Origin: Planctomonas sp. JC2975 | Lineage (GTDB): Bacteria; Actinomycetota; Actinomycetes; Actinomycetales; Microbacteriaceae | Assembly (NCBI RefSeq): GCF_012985205.1 | Contig: NZ_JABEKS010000004.1 | Span: 1-64,000, forward strand | Length of the DNA: 64,000 bases | Direction: 5' to 3' | Notes under the pieces: model-generated | What the model was told of the DNA's origin: nothing | The model's input: only the letters and a program-made list of their open reading frames with translations | Databases searched by the model: none | Part shown: one piece after another, positions 28,393 through 36,545 of the stretch | Position numbering within the stretch: position 1 is the first letter of the stretch | Layout of the letters: every line of letters begins with the position of its first letter | Made by a program: the position numbers and the translations under genes

Positions 28393-28629
28393 TGAGGCTC
28401 CATCCTCTCGAGGCGGCCCGGCAAGTATTTGGTGCGCACGGCCACTGCAATTCGGAAGAGCCGACAGGAGCGCCGTGCACAACAGGATCCGCTGCGTGCC
28501 GAGTACGTCGAGCTCCGGGTCGGCTGCGCAGCGGGATCCGTCAGCGGGCGCCATGAAAGCGCAACGCGGCTGGCCGGGCAATCGAGCCGCTTCAGCGGCC
28601 GGCATCCTCGGTTCCTAGTTCTTACAGAC

Positions 28630-28845
28630 GCGTACTCGGCCGAATCGCGGGAACTCCTGATCGCGGGGCTCACCATCATCGACCCGCTCGTGGGCGTGAG
28701 CACCGGATCATCGTGCTCGTCGAAGCCGCCACCGCACCGTTCTGGGCCGACGCCGTGCTCGTCGTCGCTGGCGCGAGCGCCGTTTACGGCGTCATCCGAC
28801 TCGCCCGACACCAACCGCACGCTGCGCAGCCACGATTAGGCAATC
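28630..28845 (+). pseudogene. EamA/DMT-type transporter C-terminal fragment, frameshifted
   Basis: Two plus-strand frames together read like the last two helices of a drug/metabolite-type transporter: SRELLIAGLTIIDPLVGV, then after a one-base deletion near 28707, IIVLVEAATAPFWADAVLVV and AGASAVYGVIRLARHQPH. Homologues typically read GLT-DP-V--GI-VL-EA--AP-WA in this stretch. The N-terminal eight helices are absent. This is a remnant, not a working gene. Confidence 0.55.
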
Positions 28846-28870
28846 GGCAGGAAAAGCGACGTGAGAGCGC

Positions 28871-29377
28871 TCAGGGCTGCACGCCTGCGTCCGATGACAG
28901 CGTGTCGGCGGTAGCCTCTTCGATCTCCCAGAACAACGGCCCCGGTGCGTCCTTCTGCAACTGTGCACGGATGGCCGACTCGGCCACCTGGGATGCGTAT
29001 GCGATCACGGCCCACTTTCCCGGCACCAGGATCTTTCCGGCCTGCTTGCGAAGGCCCTTCGCGGAGACACGCTCGCTCTCGGTGACCCGGTCGGCCACTG
29101 CGCCCAGCGTGCCGTCGACGGACTCCCCGAGAAGTGGAGCCGCCAGGAGGGAGCCGAGGATCTGCGCAAACGATGCGGCATCCCGATCACTTTCCGAAGC
29201 GATCGAGTCATGCGGCGCGGTCGACACATCGAGGTGCCCGTCCTTCGCGACGAAGATCCAGATCAGGCCGGTGAGGTTGAGCAGGGCTACTGCGTGCATT
29301 CTCCGAAAGTCGGCGAAGACGCGGTGAGATGTGTCTTCGTCGTCAAACGTGCAACTGATCAGAACCGAGGTCGCCAT
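28871..29377 (-). CDS. DUF1269-type protein, unknown function
   Basis: This 168-residue protein follows the DUF1269 plan. An alpha/beta start (SVLISCTFDDEDTSHRVFADFRRM) is followed by a DLTGLIWIFVAKDG-like strand pair, a small-residue segment (ILGSLLAAPLLGESVDGTLGAV) and a C-terminal part with GLRKQAGKILVPGKWAVIAYAS. Such proteins often occur near stress and membrane genes, but no activity is established. A second protein of related type (DUF6325) lies 0.9 kb away on the same strand. Confidence is good for a real gene, moderate for the family. Confidence 0.65.
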   Translation of the reverse strand: MATSVLISCTFDDEDTSHRVFADFRRMHAVALLNLTGLIWIFVAKDGHLDVSTAPHDSIASESDRDAASFAQILGSLLAAPLLGESVDGTLGAVADRVTESERVSAKGLRKQAGKILVPGKWAVIAYASQVAESAIRAQLQKDAPGPLFWEIEEATADTLSSDAGVQP

Positions 29378-29547
29378 GAGCCGTCACCTTTACGAGCATG
29401 AGTACCGGCGCGCCCGCGCCCGGACCTTTCGACTCTCCCCCCACGCCACCGCCGAATCAAGGGGTTGCCTTTGGGTTGCGCGTGGCGACCGACCAGGTTG
29501 CAGCACGACGTGCGCACACGCAACTCACCAGGAATCGTGTTCGGGGC

Positions 29548-29913
29548 TCAATCTTCCTGGATATATACGAGACCGTTGCCGAAGGGATCGTCGAAGAAGA
29601 ACATCGGGGAGCCGTCGCCGATGGAGATCGGTGCATCGTTGTGTAGCGCGCTGCCAGCGTCTCTGACGCGGCCGAATGCCTCGGCCGCGTCATGCGTGCC
29701 AAGGCGCAGGGCTACCGGTATCTCGCTGTCGGGCGGGAGCAGCACGATCCCGACGGACGACCCCGGCGGAACCACTTCGATCATCCGCGCACCGGGCCAG
29801 GGCTCACCGTCATACCTGACCTCGCAACCGAGCACGTCTCGGTAATACTCCAGGGCCCGGTTCTGGTCAGGAACCGGCACCGTCACGCTCAACACCCGCG
29901 TCGTCGTCGCCAT
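29548..29913 (-). CDS. VOC-superfamily (glyoxalase-like) protein
   Basis: A 121-residue single vicinal-oxygen-chelate domain: LSVTVPVPDQNRALEYYRDVLGCEV at the start and MFFFDDPFGNGLVYIQED at the end, the usual beta-alpha-beta-beta-beta ends of the fold. The metal ligands are not all conserved in an obvious way and the substrate is unknown. The 170 bases between this gene and the DUF1269-type gene hold a short proline-rich plus-strand frame (from 29398) that I do not trust as a gene. Confidence 0.85.
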   Translation of the reverse strand: MATTTRVLSVTVPVPDQNRALEYYRDVLGCEVRYDGEPWPGARMIEVVPPGSSVGIVLLPPDSEIPVALRLGTHDAAEAFGRVRDAGSALHNDAPISIGDGSPMFFFDDPFGNGLVYIQED

Positions 29914-29993
29914 CCCCTCAGGGTCCCATGCGCCCCCGACATCGAACCAGGCGGCACAACCTCATGCCACGCGCAAGGATCGACTCTCGCGCG

Positions 29994-30170
29994 CTAGGGG
30001 ATGGCGCTCCTGAAGTTCGCGCCGCGGGAGCGTCCGCCGGTGAAGCAGAGGATGGTGGTTCCCGCGATCGCCGGAGTGATCGGAATCCAGGCCATTACGA
30101 AGATGTCGATGGTCGAGGACCCTTCGAGTAGGAAAGTGCCGATCGTCCCTGTGACTGCGCCGAGAAGCAT
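29994..30170 (-). pseudogene. Small membrane-protein fragment, possibly interrupted by a stop
   Basis: The minus strand reads MLLGAVTGTIGTFLL, then IDIFVMAWIPITPAIAGTTIL and a basic tail, 58 residues with two hydrophobic segments. The hydrophobic helix continues in frame upstream of the ATG (AVVIAGIG) until a TAG 36 bases earlier, and no ribosome site precedes the ATG. That suggests a nonsense-interrupted or truncated gene. Confidence 0.35.
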
Positions 30171-30291
30171 TCCGATGCCAGCGATGACAACGGCTTGCCG
30201 GGTTGCCTAGCGGCAGCGGATGCCGGGATGCACGCCGACGGCGGTGAGTACTTCGATGTCGGATGCACCATCTCTTCGTGCCAGGGCGAGG

Positions 30292-30834
30292 CTATTCGTC
30301 GCCCTCGCCGGTGTCATCCTCGTCCGCCAGGGCTGCCAGGAGAGCCTGGCTCGGGATGTGGCCGGATGCGATGAGTCGTCCGCCGTTGCTGCTGACCGCT
30401 GCGGCGAACGGAGCGGCCCAGGTGTTCTCCCAGACCAGAACTCCAGCAACGCTTCCAGGCTCCATCACGGCTGCCACATCGACCAGGTCCTGTTCGGCGA
30501 CCGCCTCCGCGAGGCTCGCTTCGACGGTGCCCAGAATGCCGAGCCCATCCAGGCCTTCGGCCTTGATGACGTCGATCGACTCGTCGTCGCCCTTGTGCAC
30601 GACAACGAAGTCGAGAATGCGAATGGTCCCGGACTCGGCCAACTCAGCTAAGGTCGCGACAGCCTCGCCGGTCAGGGTGCTCTGGCCCGCAGGGAACTCG
30701 ATCACGAGATAGTCGATCGGCCCGAGTTCGGCATCCGCCTCCGCCAATTCGAGTGCGATCTCCTCCGCCACGAGTTCAGCGTCCTCCTGACTCAGACCTT
30801 CGTTGCTGGTGCCGTTGCCGCTTGTGTCCGTCAT
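30292..30834 (-). CDS. DUF6325-family protein
   Basis: This 180-residue protein matches the DUF6325 (DUF1269-like) pattern: LGPIDYLVIEFPAGQSTLTG, GTIRILDFVVVHKGDDESIDV, VAAVMEPGSVAGVLVWENTWAAPFA and GGRLIASGHIPSQALL. An acidic N-terminal extension of about 35 residues precedes the domain. The ATG at 30834 has GGGAGG 9 bases upstream. No function is established; neighbours in other genomes are often stress-related, which is general knowledge and not evidence here. Confidence 0.8.
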   Translation of the reverse strand: MTDTSGNGTSNEGLSQEDAELVAEEIALELAEADAELGPIDYLVIEFPAGQSTLTGEAVATLAELAESGTIRILDFVVVHKGDDESIDVIKAEGLDGLGILGTVEASLAEAVAEQDLVDVAAVMEPGSVAGVLVWENTWAAPFAAAVSSNGGRLIASGHIPSQALLAALADEDDTGEGDE

Positions 30835-31089
30835 GGCCGTTTTCCTCCCTCTGACAGTCGGACTGCTCGGTGGTTCATGCCCACGGAGGCGAATGCGCGT
30901 AACCACCTCTGCGGCACCGTTACGGGGTGGTGCCAACATCACGTTACGCAGGAAGGGGCACGCGAATCGGACAGCCGTCGCGGATCACCCGTTGCAGGCG
31001 ATCGATCGAATCGCAACTGTGCAGACCACGATGACCAACACGTCGATTGCGAATCCCGCTTCGCGCGGACCCCGTGCCGTGTCGTCCGC

Positions 31090-31290
31090 TTACGTGCTTC
31101 GTCTGTTGGTGAGGTCGACCGTGGCGATGATGGTGGCGATTGTTCCTTTCATCTCTGCGATTGCCACGACCGGCAACTGTCTACGGTCGCCTTCACGGAC
31201 CGTGGTGGCCCGCGCGTGCGTCATGTGCGGGCGGTAACCCGCGCTGCTGCCATCCACTCGCCAAGTCTTCCCGATACTCGACGCAGAACG
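31090..31290 (-). pseudogene. Possible 2'-5' RNA ligase-like C-terminal fragment
   Basis: The minus strand reads WRVDGSSAGYRPHMTHARA followed by VREGDRRQLPVVAIAEM. A YRPHxT motif followed by an EG-R-L-VA strand is reminiscent of the second HxT motif of 2H phosphoesterase/2'-5' RNA ligase-type proteins. The first HxT half is not found. The remaining sequence in 30835-31354 shows no other gene. This is a weak call. Confidence 0.3.
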
Positions 31291-31354
31291 CCCGCAATGG
31301 ATCGGCCGACGGAGGCTCACCTGTGGAGTGACCCACGGAAGCAGCGTTCATCCA

Positions 31355-31771
31355 TCACCGCGCCCTCATGCGGTTGTTGCGCGGCCCATGTTCGACTTCC
31401 GCAAGACCGAGGTGCTCGAGCACTGGTGGCACATAGTTGCCGAACCGACCGCGGTAGCCCTTGCGCAGCCCGTACCAGCCACCGACAGGGTTCTCCGCCG
31501 AGCGAGCCCACGCCTCCACTGTGCCCGGTTTGGCATCCTTCTGCTCGTCTGCGTTGCCGAGCGGAATCCAATCGCCGTGCTCGACGAGCATCGCGTGGAG
31601 GTCTTCGATGCACCGCAGCCGGTAGGCGAGCGTCGTCGCCCCGACTCGGATCCGCAGCGCCGGCGGGTCTGCCGTCTCGTCCCTCCACGCATCGAACTCC
31701 GACGATCCCGGCGGCGTCACCAGGATCCACGGATCCTCAGCCGTACCCATCCCCTCGACATGATCAGGCAT
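31355..31771 (-). CDS. Conserved hypothetical protein
   Basis: A 138-residue soluble protein with a recognisable conserved layout: EDPWILVTPPGSSEFDAWRD, LRIRVGATTLAYRLRCIEDL, HGDWIPLGNADEQKDAKPGT, VEAWARSAENPVGGWYGLRKGYRGRFGNYV, and EVEHGPRNNRMRA at the C-terminus. I know this as a conserved actinobacterial family without known function. The ATG at 31771 has GGGAG upstream; the frame is open for another 29 codons but reads into the operator region. It is divergent from the HTH regulator at 31895 and probably its target. Confidence 0.75.
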   Translation of the reverse strand: MPDHVEGMGTAEDPWILVTPPGSSEFDAWRDETADPPALRIRVGATTLAYRLRCIEDLHAMLVEHGDWIPLGNADEQKDAKPGTVEAWARSAENPVGGWYGLRKGYRGRFGNYVPPVLEHLGLAEVEHGPRNNRMRAR

Positions 31772-31835
31772 CACCGAACTCCCTTCGCATCTGCCGCCGA
31801 GAATCTTTCGGCGTTGTCGCGACCAGTCTGGCAAC

Positions 31836-31864
31836 CTATTCATGACACCACTTGTCATGAATAG
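31836..31864. promoter_or_regulatory. Perfect 12-bp-arm palindrome, probable operator
   Basis: CTATTCATGACA and TGTCATGAATAG are perfect 12-base inverted arms with a 5-base centre. It lies 30 bases before the HTH-WCX regulator start and 64 before the divergent conserved gene. It is an unusually strong operator candidate for that regulator. Confidence 0.75.
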
Positions 31865-31894
31865 GAAAACATTCGGATCCGATGGGGTGATCTG

Positions 31895-32419
31895 ATGCGA
31901 GCCGGACGGCTGCTGCGCCTCGTACTACTCCTCCAAGATGGCCGCCGCCACACCACGGCCACGCTGGCGGACCAACTCGAGGTCTCGACGCGGACCGTGC
32001 TCCGCGACCTGGACACGCTGTCCACTGCGGGAGTACCGCTGTACGCGACCCGCGGCCCGAACGGCGGCTTCCAGATCCTCGACACCTTCCACGAGCCAGA
32101 CCTCGCTGTCCCACCCGGACTCGACAGCACGCGCGGGCAACTGCGCAGAGTCCGAGTCCGCCTCAGCCCGGCAGCACTGCAACACGCGATGATCAGCGGT
32201 CGACCGGAAGGATGGCGGCCACGGCCCCACGGGACCCCGGCACCCGACCGACCCGACTGGGTCGAAGGATCGTTCCGCTTCGACTCCTACGACACCGCGC
32301 TACGCGAGCTCGTGGCCCTCGGACCCGACATCGAGATCTTGCTCCCCACCCAGCTGCGCGCCGCCATGGCCGCCCTCGCCCACCGTCTCGCCGCGCTCCA
32401 CGAACAAGCCCCGCAATGA
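31895..32419 (+). CDS. HTH regulator with WCX domain but no WYL domain
   Basis: This 174-residue protein starts with a DeoR/YafY-type winged HTH ([59 protein letters not shown] compressed to residues 4-62). Its C-terminal half (VRVRLSPAA to [18 protein letters not shown], about 83-168) matches the WCX extension that normally follows a WYL domain. The roughly 130-residue WYL ligand-sensing domain expected between them is missing, and typical relatives are about 310-330 residues. The join is clean and in frame. It probably binds the palindrome at 31836-31864. Confidence 0.75.
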   Translation: MRAGRLLRLVLLLQDGRRHTTATLADQLEVSTRTVLRDLDTLSTAGVPLYATRGPNGGFQILDTFHEPDLAVPPGLDSTRGQLRRVRVRLSPAALQHAMISGRPEGWRPRPHGTPAPDRPDWVEGSFRFDSYDTALRELVALGPDIEILLPTQLRAAMAALAHRLAALHEQAPQ

Positions 32420-32712
32420 TCGCGCCGACCGAAACGTCCCGGGCCAAGTGCTGAGCGAGCCGCTGGGTTGCGTCCTCCAGGGCCGGTGGACCTGGAACGC
32501 GAATACGGGGCCGCATGGCGCGCACCGGGATCGGCTGCGGTACCTCTCGATGGTTCCTTGATGGGCTCTCGGTGAGGTTGCCGTTGCAGTCCAGGACGAC
32601 GTCCCTGCATCGACGACGACGTTCCCTTACGACGCACACAAGGATCGACCGGGCGGTCAATCAAGGTCTAGCGTTGTGGTATCCCCTTGGGGAACATCGA
32701 GGAGGTGTATCC

Positions 32713-33075
32713 ATGAAGAAGTGGATGAGATGGCAGGACTGGGTGACTGTCGCGGCGGGTGTCGTCGTGGCACTCTCGACGATCTGGGTAACGCCTGGCG
32801 GACTTTCGATGCTGCTCATGATCGGACTCGGCGCGTTGCTGGTCATCGCGGGTCTCATCAACCTGGCGATGCCGGGCCTCGACTGGATGGAATGGGTGCA
32901 CGGCGCCATCGGAGTGCTGCTCTTCATCTCGCCGTGGGCTGGCATGTACGCCACGCACATGGGCGCGGCCTGGTTCTCATGGGTGTGCGGTGGAGTGGCT
33001 GTCATCGCGGCTGCCTGGGAGTTGCTGCCGGTTCGCGGCGGATCCCACCACGACATGGCGCACTCGCACGGATGA
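32713..33075 (+). CDS. SPW-repeat membrane protein
   Basis: A 120-residue protein with four transmembrane segments and an SPW motif (GVLLFISPWAGMYATHMGAAW), matching the SPW-repeat family of small membrane proteins with unknown function. The ATG at 32713 has AGGAGG 8 bases upstream. The C-terminus is histidine-rich (GGSHHDMAHSHG), which might bind metal; that is inference. A TetR gene follows 64 bases downstream and may be cotranscribed. The 293 bases before it hold nothing clear. Confidence 0.82.
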   Translation: MKKWMRWQDWVTVAAGVVVALSTIWVTPGGLSMLLMIGLGALLVIAGLINLAMPGLDWMEWVHGAIGVLLFISPWAGMYATHMGAAWFSWVCGGVAVIAAAWELLPVRGGSHHDMAHSHG

Positions 33076-33139
33076 GACCGACACAGAATGGCGGGGTGGC
33101 GGCCTGGCTGCCGCCCCGACTTTCGTTGAAGGGGATGCT

Positions 33140-33730
33140 GTGAATCCGCCTCGCAGAGATTCAGGCCAGACGCGGGCTCGCATCCTGGATGCCGCAGAGC
33201 GCCTCTTCGCCGACGGCGGCTTCGACGCCACCCCGACGTCGGCCGTCGCTGCCGCCGCCGACGTGCCCAAGGGGCTGCTCTTCTACTACTTCCCGACGAA
33301 GTCCGAACTGCTGCGCGCTCTCGTGGCAGAGCGCATGACGCTGGGTCCGCTCGATGTCGACTCGCTCGCCGAGCCGGGTGATCCGGCGCGCTCGCTGCTC
33401 AACCTGACCGCCAAGATCCGGGAGCTCGAGGACTCCTCGCACGTCATCGGGGTCATCATCTCGCGGGAGCAGCACACGCATCCGGAGGTGCTCTCGGCAC
33501 TGCATGAGCATCGAGACCGGCTGCTGTCGCTGATCGAGCGGGTGCTCACCGCGAGCACGCCGGTGCGCCCTGCGGCGAGCCGACTGCGGAGCGCCGCAAA
33601 GGCCTGGCTCGGAATCCTCACACTGGGATCGGATCGCGCGACCGAGGCGGCCCGCTCTGAGCTCGTATCCCTGGCCGAGTTCGTCTGCGACGGGTTGTTC
33701 CCCGCGCGCAGGAACGCCGCCCCCGACTGA
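33140..33730 (+). CDS. TetR-family transcriptional regulator
   Basis: A 196-residue regulator with an N-terminal TetR HTH (TRARILDAAERLFADGGFDATPTSAVAAAADVPKG region, residues about 11-46, then LLFYYFPTKSELLRAL). A helical ligand-binding domain follows. The GTG at 33140 has GAAGGGG upstream at good spacing. It follows the SPW-repeat gene on the same strand. The ligand and targets are unknown; no clear palindrome is seen directly upstream. Confidence 0.88.
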   Translation: MNPPRRDSGQTRARILDAAERLFADGGFDATPTSAVAAAADVPKGLLFYYFPTKSELLRALVAERMTLGPLDVDSLAEPGDPARSLLNLTAKIRELEDSSHVIGVIISREQHTHPEVLSALHEHRDRLLSLIERVLTASTPVRPAASRLRSAAKAWLGILTLGSDRATEAARSELVSLAEFVCDGLFPARRNAAPD

Positions 33731-33878
33731 GCGCACTGACGCTCCTGCATCCTCCTCTCGCCACGTCGGTCCTGAACACGAAGCCCTCGGCCCCGTTCTG
33801 CAGCGGAAGCACGTCGCCCCGGGGGCACAGCGCAGAGTCCGTGCTGGATCCCACCGCGACGGCACTCGATGACGAGGT

Positions 33879-34706
33879 TCAACCGGCATCCGCTGCGCGC
33901 GTGTGGAAGACCGGCCAGCCGATCTCGGTGACCCACTCGTTGTCATCCGCTGTCTCGGCCGGCCCTGTGAGATAGGTCTCGTGGATCGGTCCCGGGGTGG
34001 AAATCTCATGACGCGCAACGTGGGAGCCGAGTGCGGCGTATGAGCGGTCGATCTCCGAGTGCGAGCCGCGATGGATGACCACCGCCAGCTCTGCTCGGGC
34101 GGTGAGGATCGGCTTCACGCGCCCCAGCGGATGAATCGGACCCCTCGTCGGCACGAGGATCGTCGCCTTCCCGGCACCCTCGGTGAAGACCGTCTCTTCG
34201 AACAGTCCGGTGACCGGCCCGGCGGCGCTCAGATGCCGCGCGGCCAGCATCGCGGTGAGCTCGGCGGTCGCGCCTCGGAACCATGGGCTGATCGTCGCCG
34301 CATCGATGTCGGCCTCGATCGCTGCGGCGTGCGTGGCCGGCGCGACGCGGGACCCGATCGACTCCGACGACACGACGTGATCAAGCAACCCGCTCAGGCT
34401 GACGGTCGCGGCCCGCATTCGTTCCAGATCGCCGATGAGGGCGTTCAAGTGCGCTTCAAGCAGCCCGGCGCGCTCCTCCACGTTCTCCGTCCGCAGCAGC
34501 ACCGCGATGCGATCGAGGGGCAGCCCCAGATCGCGAAAGCGCTTGATCAGCAGCGCATCGGAGATCTGCTCGACGTCGTAACGCCGGTAACCGGTCACGC
34601 CGTCCACCTCGGCCGGCCGGAGCAGTCCGACGCGGTCGTAGTTGCGCAGCGCCTTCACGCCCAGGTGCGTGGCGCGGGCGAAGTCACCGATCCCGATGGT
34701 GCTCAT
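33879..34706 (-). CDS. MerR-family regulator with effector-binding (GyrI-like) domain
   Basis: A 275-residue BmrR/BltR-type regulator. It has a MerR HTH (IGDFARATHLGVKALRNYDR, then GLLRPAEVDGVTGYRRY), a coiled-coil dimer helix (about 75-110) and a C-terminal GyrI-like domain ending WVTEIGWPVF. Such proteins activate promoters with long spacers when they bind hydrophobic cations. It is divergent from the SnoaL-like gene at 34821, with a small palindrome at 34724-34737 between them. Confidence 0.9.
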   Translation of the reverse strand: MSTIGIGDFARATHLGVKALRNYDRVGLLRPAEVDGVTGYRRYDVEQISDALLIKRFRDLGLPLDRIAVLLRTENVEERAGLLEAHLNALIGDLERMRAATVSLSGLLDHVVSSESIGSRVAPATHAAAIEADIDAATISPWFRGATAELTAMLAARHLSAAGPVTGLFEETVFTEGAGKATILVPTRGPIHPLGRVKPILTARAELAVVIHRGSHSEIDRSYAALGSHVARHEISTPGPIHETYLTGPAETADDNEWVTEIGWPVFHTRAADAG

Positions 34707-34723
34707 GGCTTCCAGTCTCCGCC

Positions 34724-34737
34724 CTCCCGCACGGGAG
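34724..34737. promoter_or_regulatory. Operator-like palindrome upstream of MerR gene
   Basis: CTCCCG-CA-CGGGAG, perfect 6-bp arms, lies 17 bases upstream of the minus-strand MerR start and 84 before the divergent SnoaL-like gene. It could be an autoregulatory MerR site; a classical 19-base-spaced promoter is not obvious. Confidence 0.4.
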
Positions 34738-34820
34738 AGTTCCGCCCAGCCACGAGGTTGAACCGTGCCCCAGAGCCGACTCGATGATGAAGGAACCGAC
34801 AGCGAAAGGAATCCGACATC

Positions 34821-35183
34821 ATGTCAACTACCTCCCTCACGGGTGTCCTGGCCGAGAACATCCGCGCGACCAACGCCGGCGATCTCGACGCGATCCTGGC
34901 GACCTTCGCCGACGACGCATTTGTGACGGATGCCTCCCGCGAGTTCCGCGGAAAGCAAGCGATCCGCGCGTTCCTGTCGAAGGAGATCGTCGGCGACCGG
35001 GTGAGCTATGAAGTGGTCGAGGTCCTCGGCGGCCACGGGCAGACAATCGTTCGAACAATCACCGACGGGCTCTTCGACAAGAGCAGGCTTCCGAGCCCGC
35101 TCATCCTCACCCACTACTTCCAGATCACCGAGGGGAAGATCGCCTCGCAGATCACCATCCTTCTGAAGGATCCCGCGCGCTGA
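34821..35183 (+). CDS. SnoaL-like/NTF2-fold protein
   Basis: A 120-residue single-domain protein of the SnoaL/NTF2 superfamily: LAENIRATNAGDLDAILATFADDAFVTDA is the typical opening. FRGKQAIRAFLSKEI, then LTHYFQITEGKIASQITIL, complete the cone-shaped alpha+beta barrel. These proteins are small isomerases, hydrolases or binding proteins, and the substrate is unknown. It is divergent from the MerR regulator and so its probable target. Confidence 0.85.
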   Translation: MSTTSLTGVLAENIRATNAGDLDAILATFADDAFVTDASREFRGKQAIRAFLSKEIVGDRVSYEVVEVLGGHGQTIVRTITDGLFDKSRLPSPLILTHYFQITEGKIASQITILLKDPAR

Positions 35184-35281
35184 GTGGGGCGACCGATACC
35201 GCCCGGCTCCAACGGACTCGGCACAGCTCCACTGTGCTCGCCCCGCCGAAAGCACCTGGGGCAGTTTGGATTCGCGTGTTG

Positions 35282-35752
35282 TCAGAGCTGGCCGGCGGCG
35301 AAGAATCCGGTGATGGCCGCGGCGAGGATCAGAGCGTGCAGAATCATGTGCTCGAGGTTGGGGCGAGGCCTGTTCCCGATTCTGGGCAGCACGATCACGG
35401 TGTGCGCGTAGGTGCGCGCGTGCAGCTCATCCCAACTGGTTCCGGTTTCTGCCGTGGCCCATGGCACAGTGACCCCGACCAGGTAGGGCAGCCACCACAG
35501 CGCGAGGCCGCCGAGGGCGACGAGCAACTCGATCCCGCTTCCCACTCCTGCCAGCCACGGCAGCTGCAGGAGTCCTGCAATCGTCAGGAGAACGGCGGGC
35601 AGCAGCAAGATCGGGGCATTGATGAGCACCTCGGTGCGCCGTTCCTTCGGGGTCGCATGCGTGACGTTGTTCAGGGGATGAAGGTCGACGAGGGTCGTGA
35701 TCACGAAGTACACGTCGGCGAGGATGACGAGGCAGATTGCGGTGATGAGCAT
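35282..35752 (-). CDS. Membrane protein of unknown function
   Basis: A 156-residue protein with four hydrophobic segments (LITAICLVILADVYFVITTLV; VLINAPILLLPAVLLTIAGLL; GIELLVALGGLALWWLPYLVGV; MILHALILAAAITGFFAAG) and a loop containing RTYAHTVIVLPRIGNRPRPNLEH. It resembles integral membrane proteins often encoded next to TetR genes. The ATG at 35752 is 2 bases after the TetR stop codon, so the two are coupled. The family is not recognised with certainty. Confidence 0.75.
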   Translation of the reverse strand: MLITAICLVILADVYFVITTLVDLHPLNNVTHATPKERRTEVLINAPILLLPAVLLTIAGLLQLPWLAGVGSGIELLVALGGLALWWLPYLVGVTVPWATAETGTSWDELHARTYAHTVIVLPRIGNRPRPNLEHMILHALILAAAITGFFAAGQL

Positions 35753-35754
35753 GA

Positions 35755-36321
35755 TCAGCTTCCTGAGTTGAGGCGAGCTTCGATGCCGTCGAGGAAGGTC
35801 CCGACTGCAAGCTCGAACCAGTGGTCGTAGTACTCCGGTGGCGCGACCGGAGCTTGGGGGGCATCGCCGAACTCGGCCCCGGCGAGACCGATCACGAGCA
35901 CGCTGAGGGAGGCAACTGCGAGCAGGGCGTCCGGCTCCTCGACTCCGAGCCCGGCGAAGGCCCGCGTGATGATCGGGACGGCAGGGCTGTAGACCTCGAC
36001 CGACACGTTCGTGACGGCCACGACCTGAACGGCACCAGGATGGGCGCTCAGTCCAGCGCGCAGCCCGGCCGCGAGTTGTTCGAACAAGTGCCGCCAGGGC
36101 AGCTCCCGGTCGAGAACGTCGATGACGCCGGCCCACACCCTGTCCGCGATGAGCTGCTGCAGCTCGGGCCTCCCGGAGACATGGTTGTACAGCGATGCCG
36201 CCCGCACCCCGAGCCGCGAGCCGAGTGCCCGCATCGAAAGCCCCGCCACGCCCTGTTCATCCAGCAGCTCCAGCGCAGCGCTGACGATCGCCCCGCGATC
36301 GATCCGTGCCCTGCGTGCCAT
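35755..36321 (-). CDS. TetR-family regulator
   Basis: A 188-residue TetR protein: IVSAALELLDEQGVAGLSMR, ALGSRLGVRAASLYNHVSGR is the HTH (about residues 12-50), followed by a helical effector domain of the TetR-class C-terminal type. It is the first gene of a two-gene unit with the downstream membrane protein. A 15-bp palindrome (36343-36357) lies 22 bases upstream of its start, so autoregulation and control of the membrane protein are likely. Confidence 0.9.
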   Translation of the reverse strand: MARRARIDRGAIVSAALELLDEQGVAGLSMRALGSRLGVRAASLYNHVSGRPELQQLIADRVWAGVIDVLDRELPWRHLFEQLAAGLRAGLSAHPGAVQVVAVTNVSVEVYSPAVPIITRAFAGLGVEEPDALLAVASLSVLVIGLAGAEFGDAPQAPVAPPEYYDHWFELAVGTFLDGIEARLNSGS

Positions 36322-36342
36322 CGTCGCCTCCCTGATCTATTA

Positions 36343-36357
36343 ACTAACACTGTTAGT
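36343..36357. promoter_or_regulatory. TetR-type operator
   Basis: ACTAACA-C-TGTTAGT is a perfect 7-bp-arm inverted repeat 22 bases before the TetR start. The AT-rich flank includes a minus-strand TTAATA that could be the -10. The similarity to TetR-type operators is strong. Confidence 0.65.
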
Positions 36358-36514
36358 AATGAATTGCAAGACCCGATTCCCGGGCGGAAGCACAGCGAAC
36401 GACCCGTTCTATGACGTCGACGCCGCAGCAGCGGCGCGGCCAAGTCAGCGACGGGCCAGGGCGCCCGAACCCCTTCAACGGGTTCTTGCGACACGACCGA
36501 CGCGACTGAGCCAT

Positions 36515-36539
36515 CCCCGCCACCCACCGTGGGCGGGGG
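36515..36539 (-). terminator. Possible terminator of bioQ
   Basis: CCCCG...CCCA-CCG-TGGG...CGGGG forms an imperfect GC hairpin directly after the bioQ stop codon. Bases 36358-36514 between it and the TetR operator show nothing else. Confidence 0.4.
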
Positions 36540-36545
36540 CGGCTC

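Noticed and set aside
29398-29646. Proline-rich plus-strand reading frame (MSTGAPAPGPF start)
   Set aside because: It overlaps the VOC gene antisense, has a weak ribosome site and no family resemblance past the first 25 residues.
25126-31800. Direct repeat of the tRNA-Ser 3' end marking a right attachment site
   Set aside because: I looked for the T-arm and acceptor sequence again in this stretch and did not see it, so no boundary is claimed.
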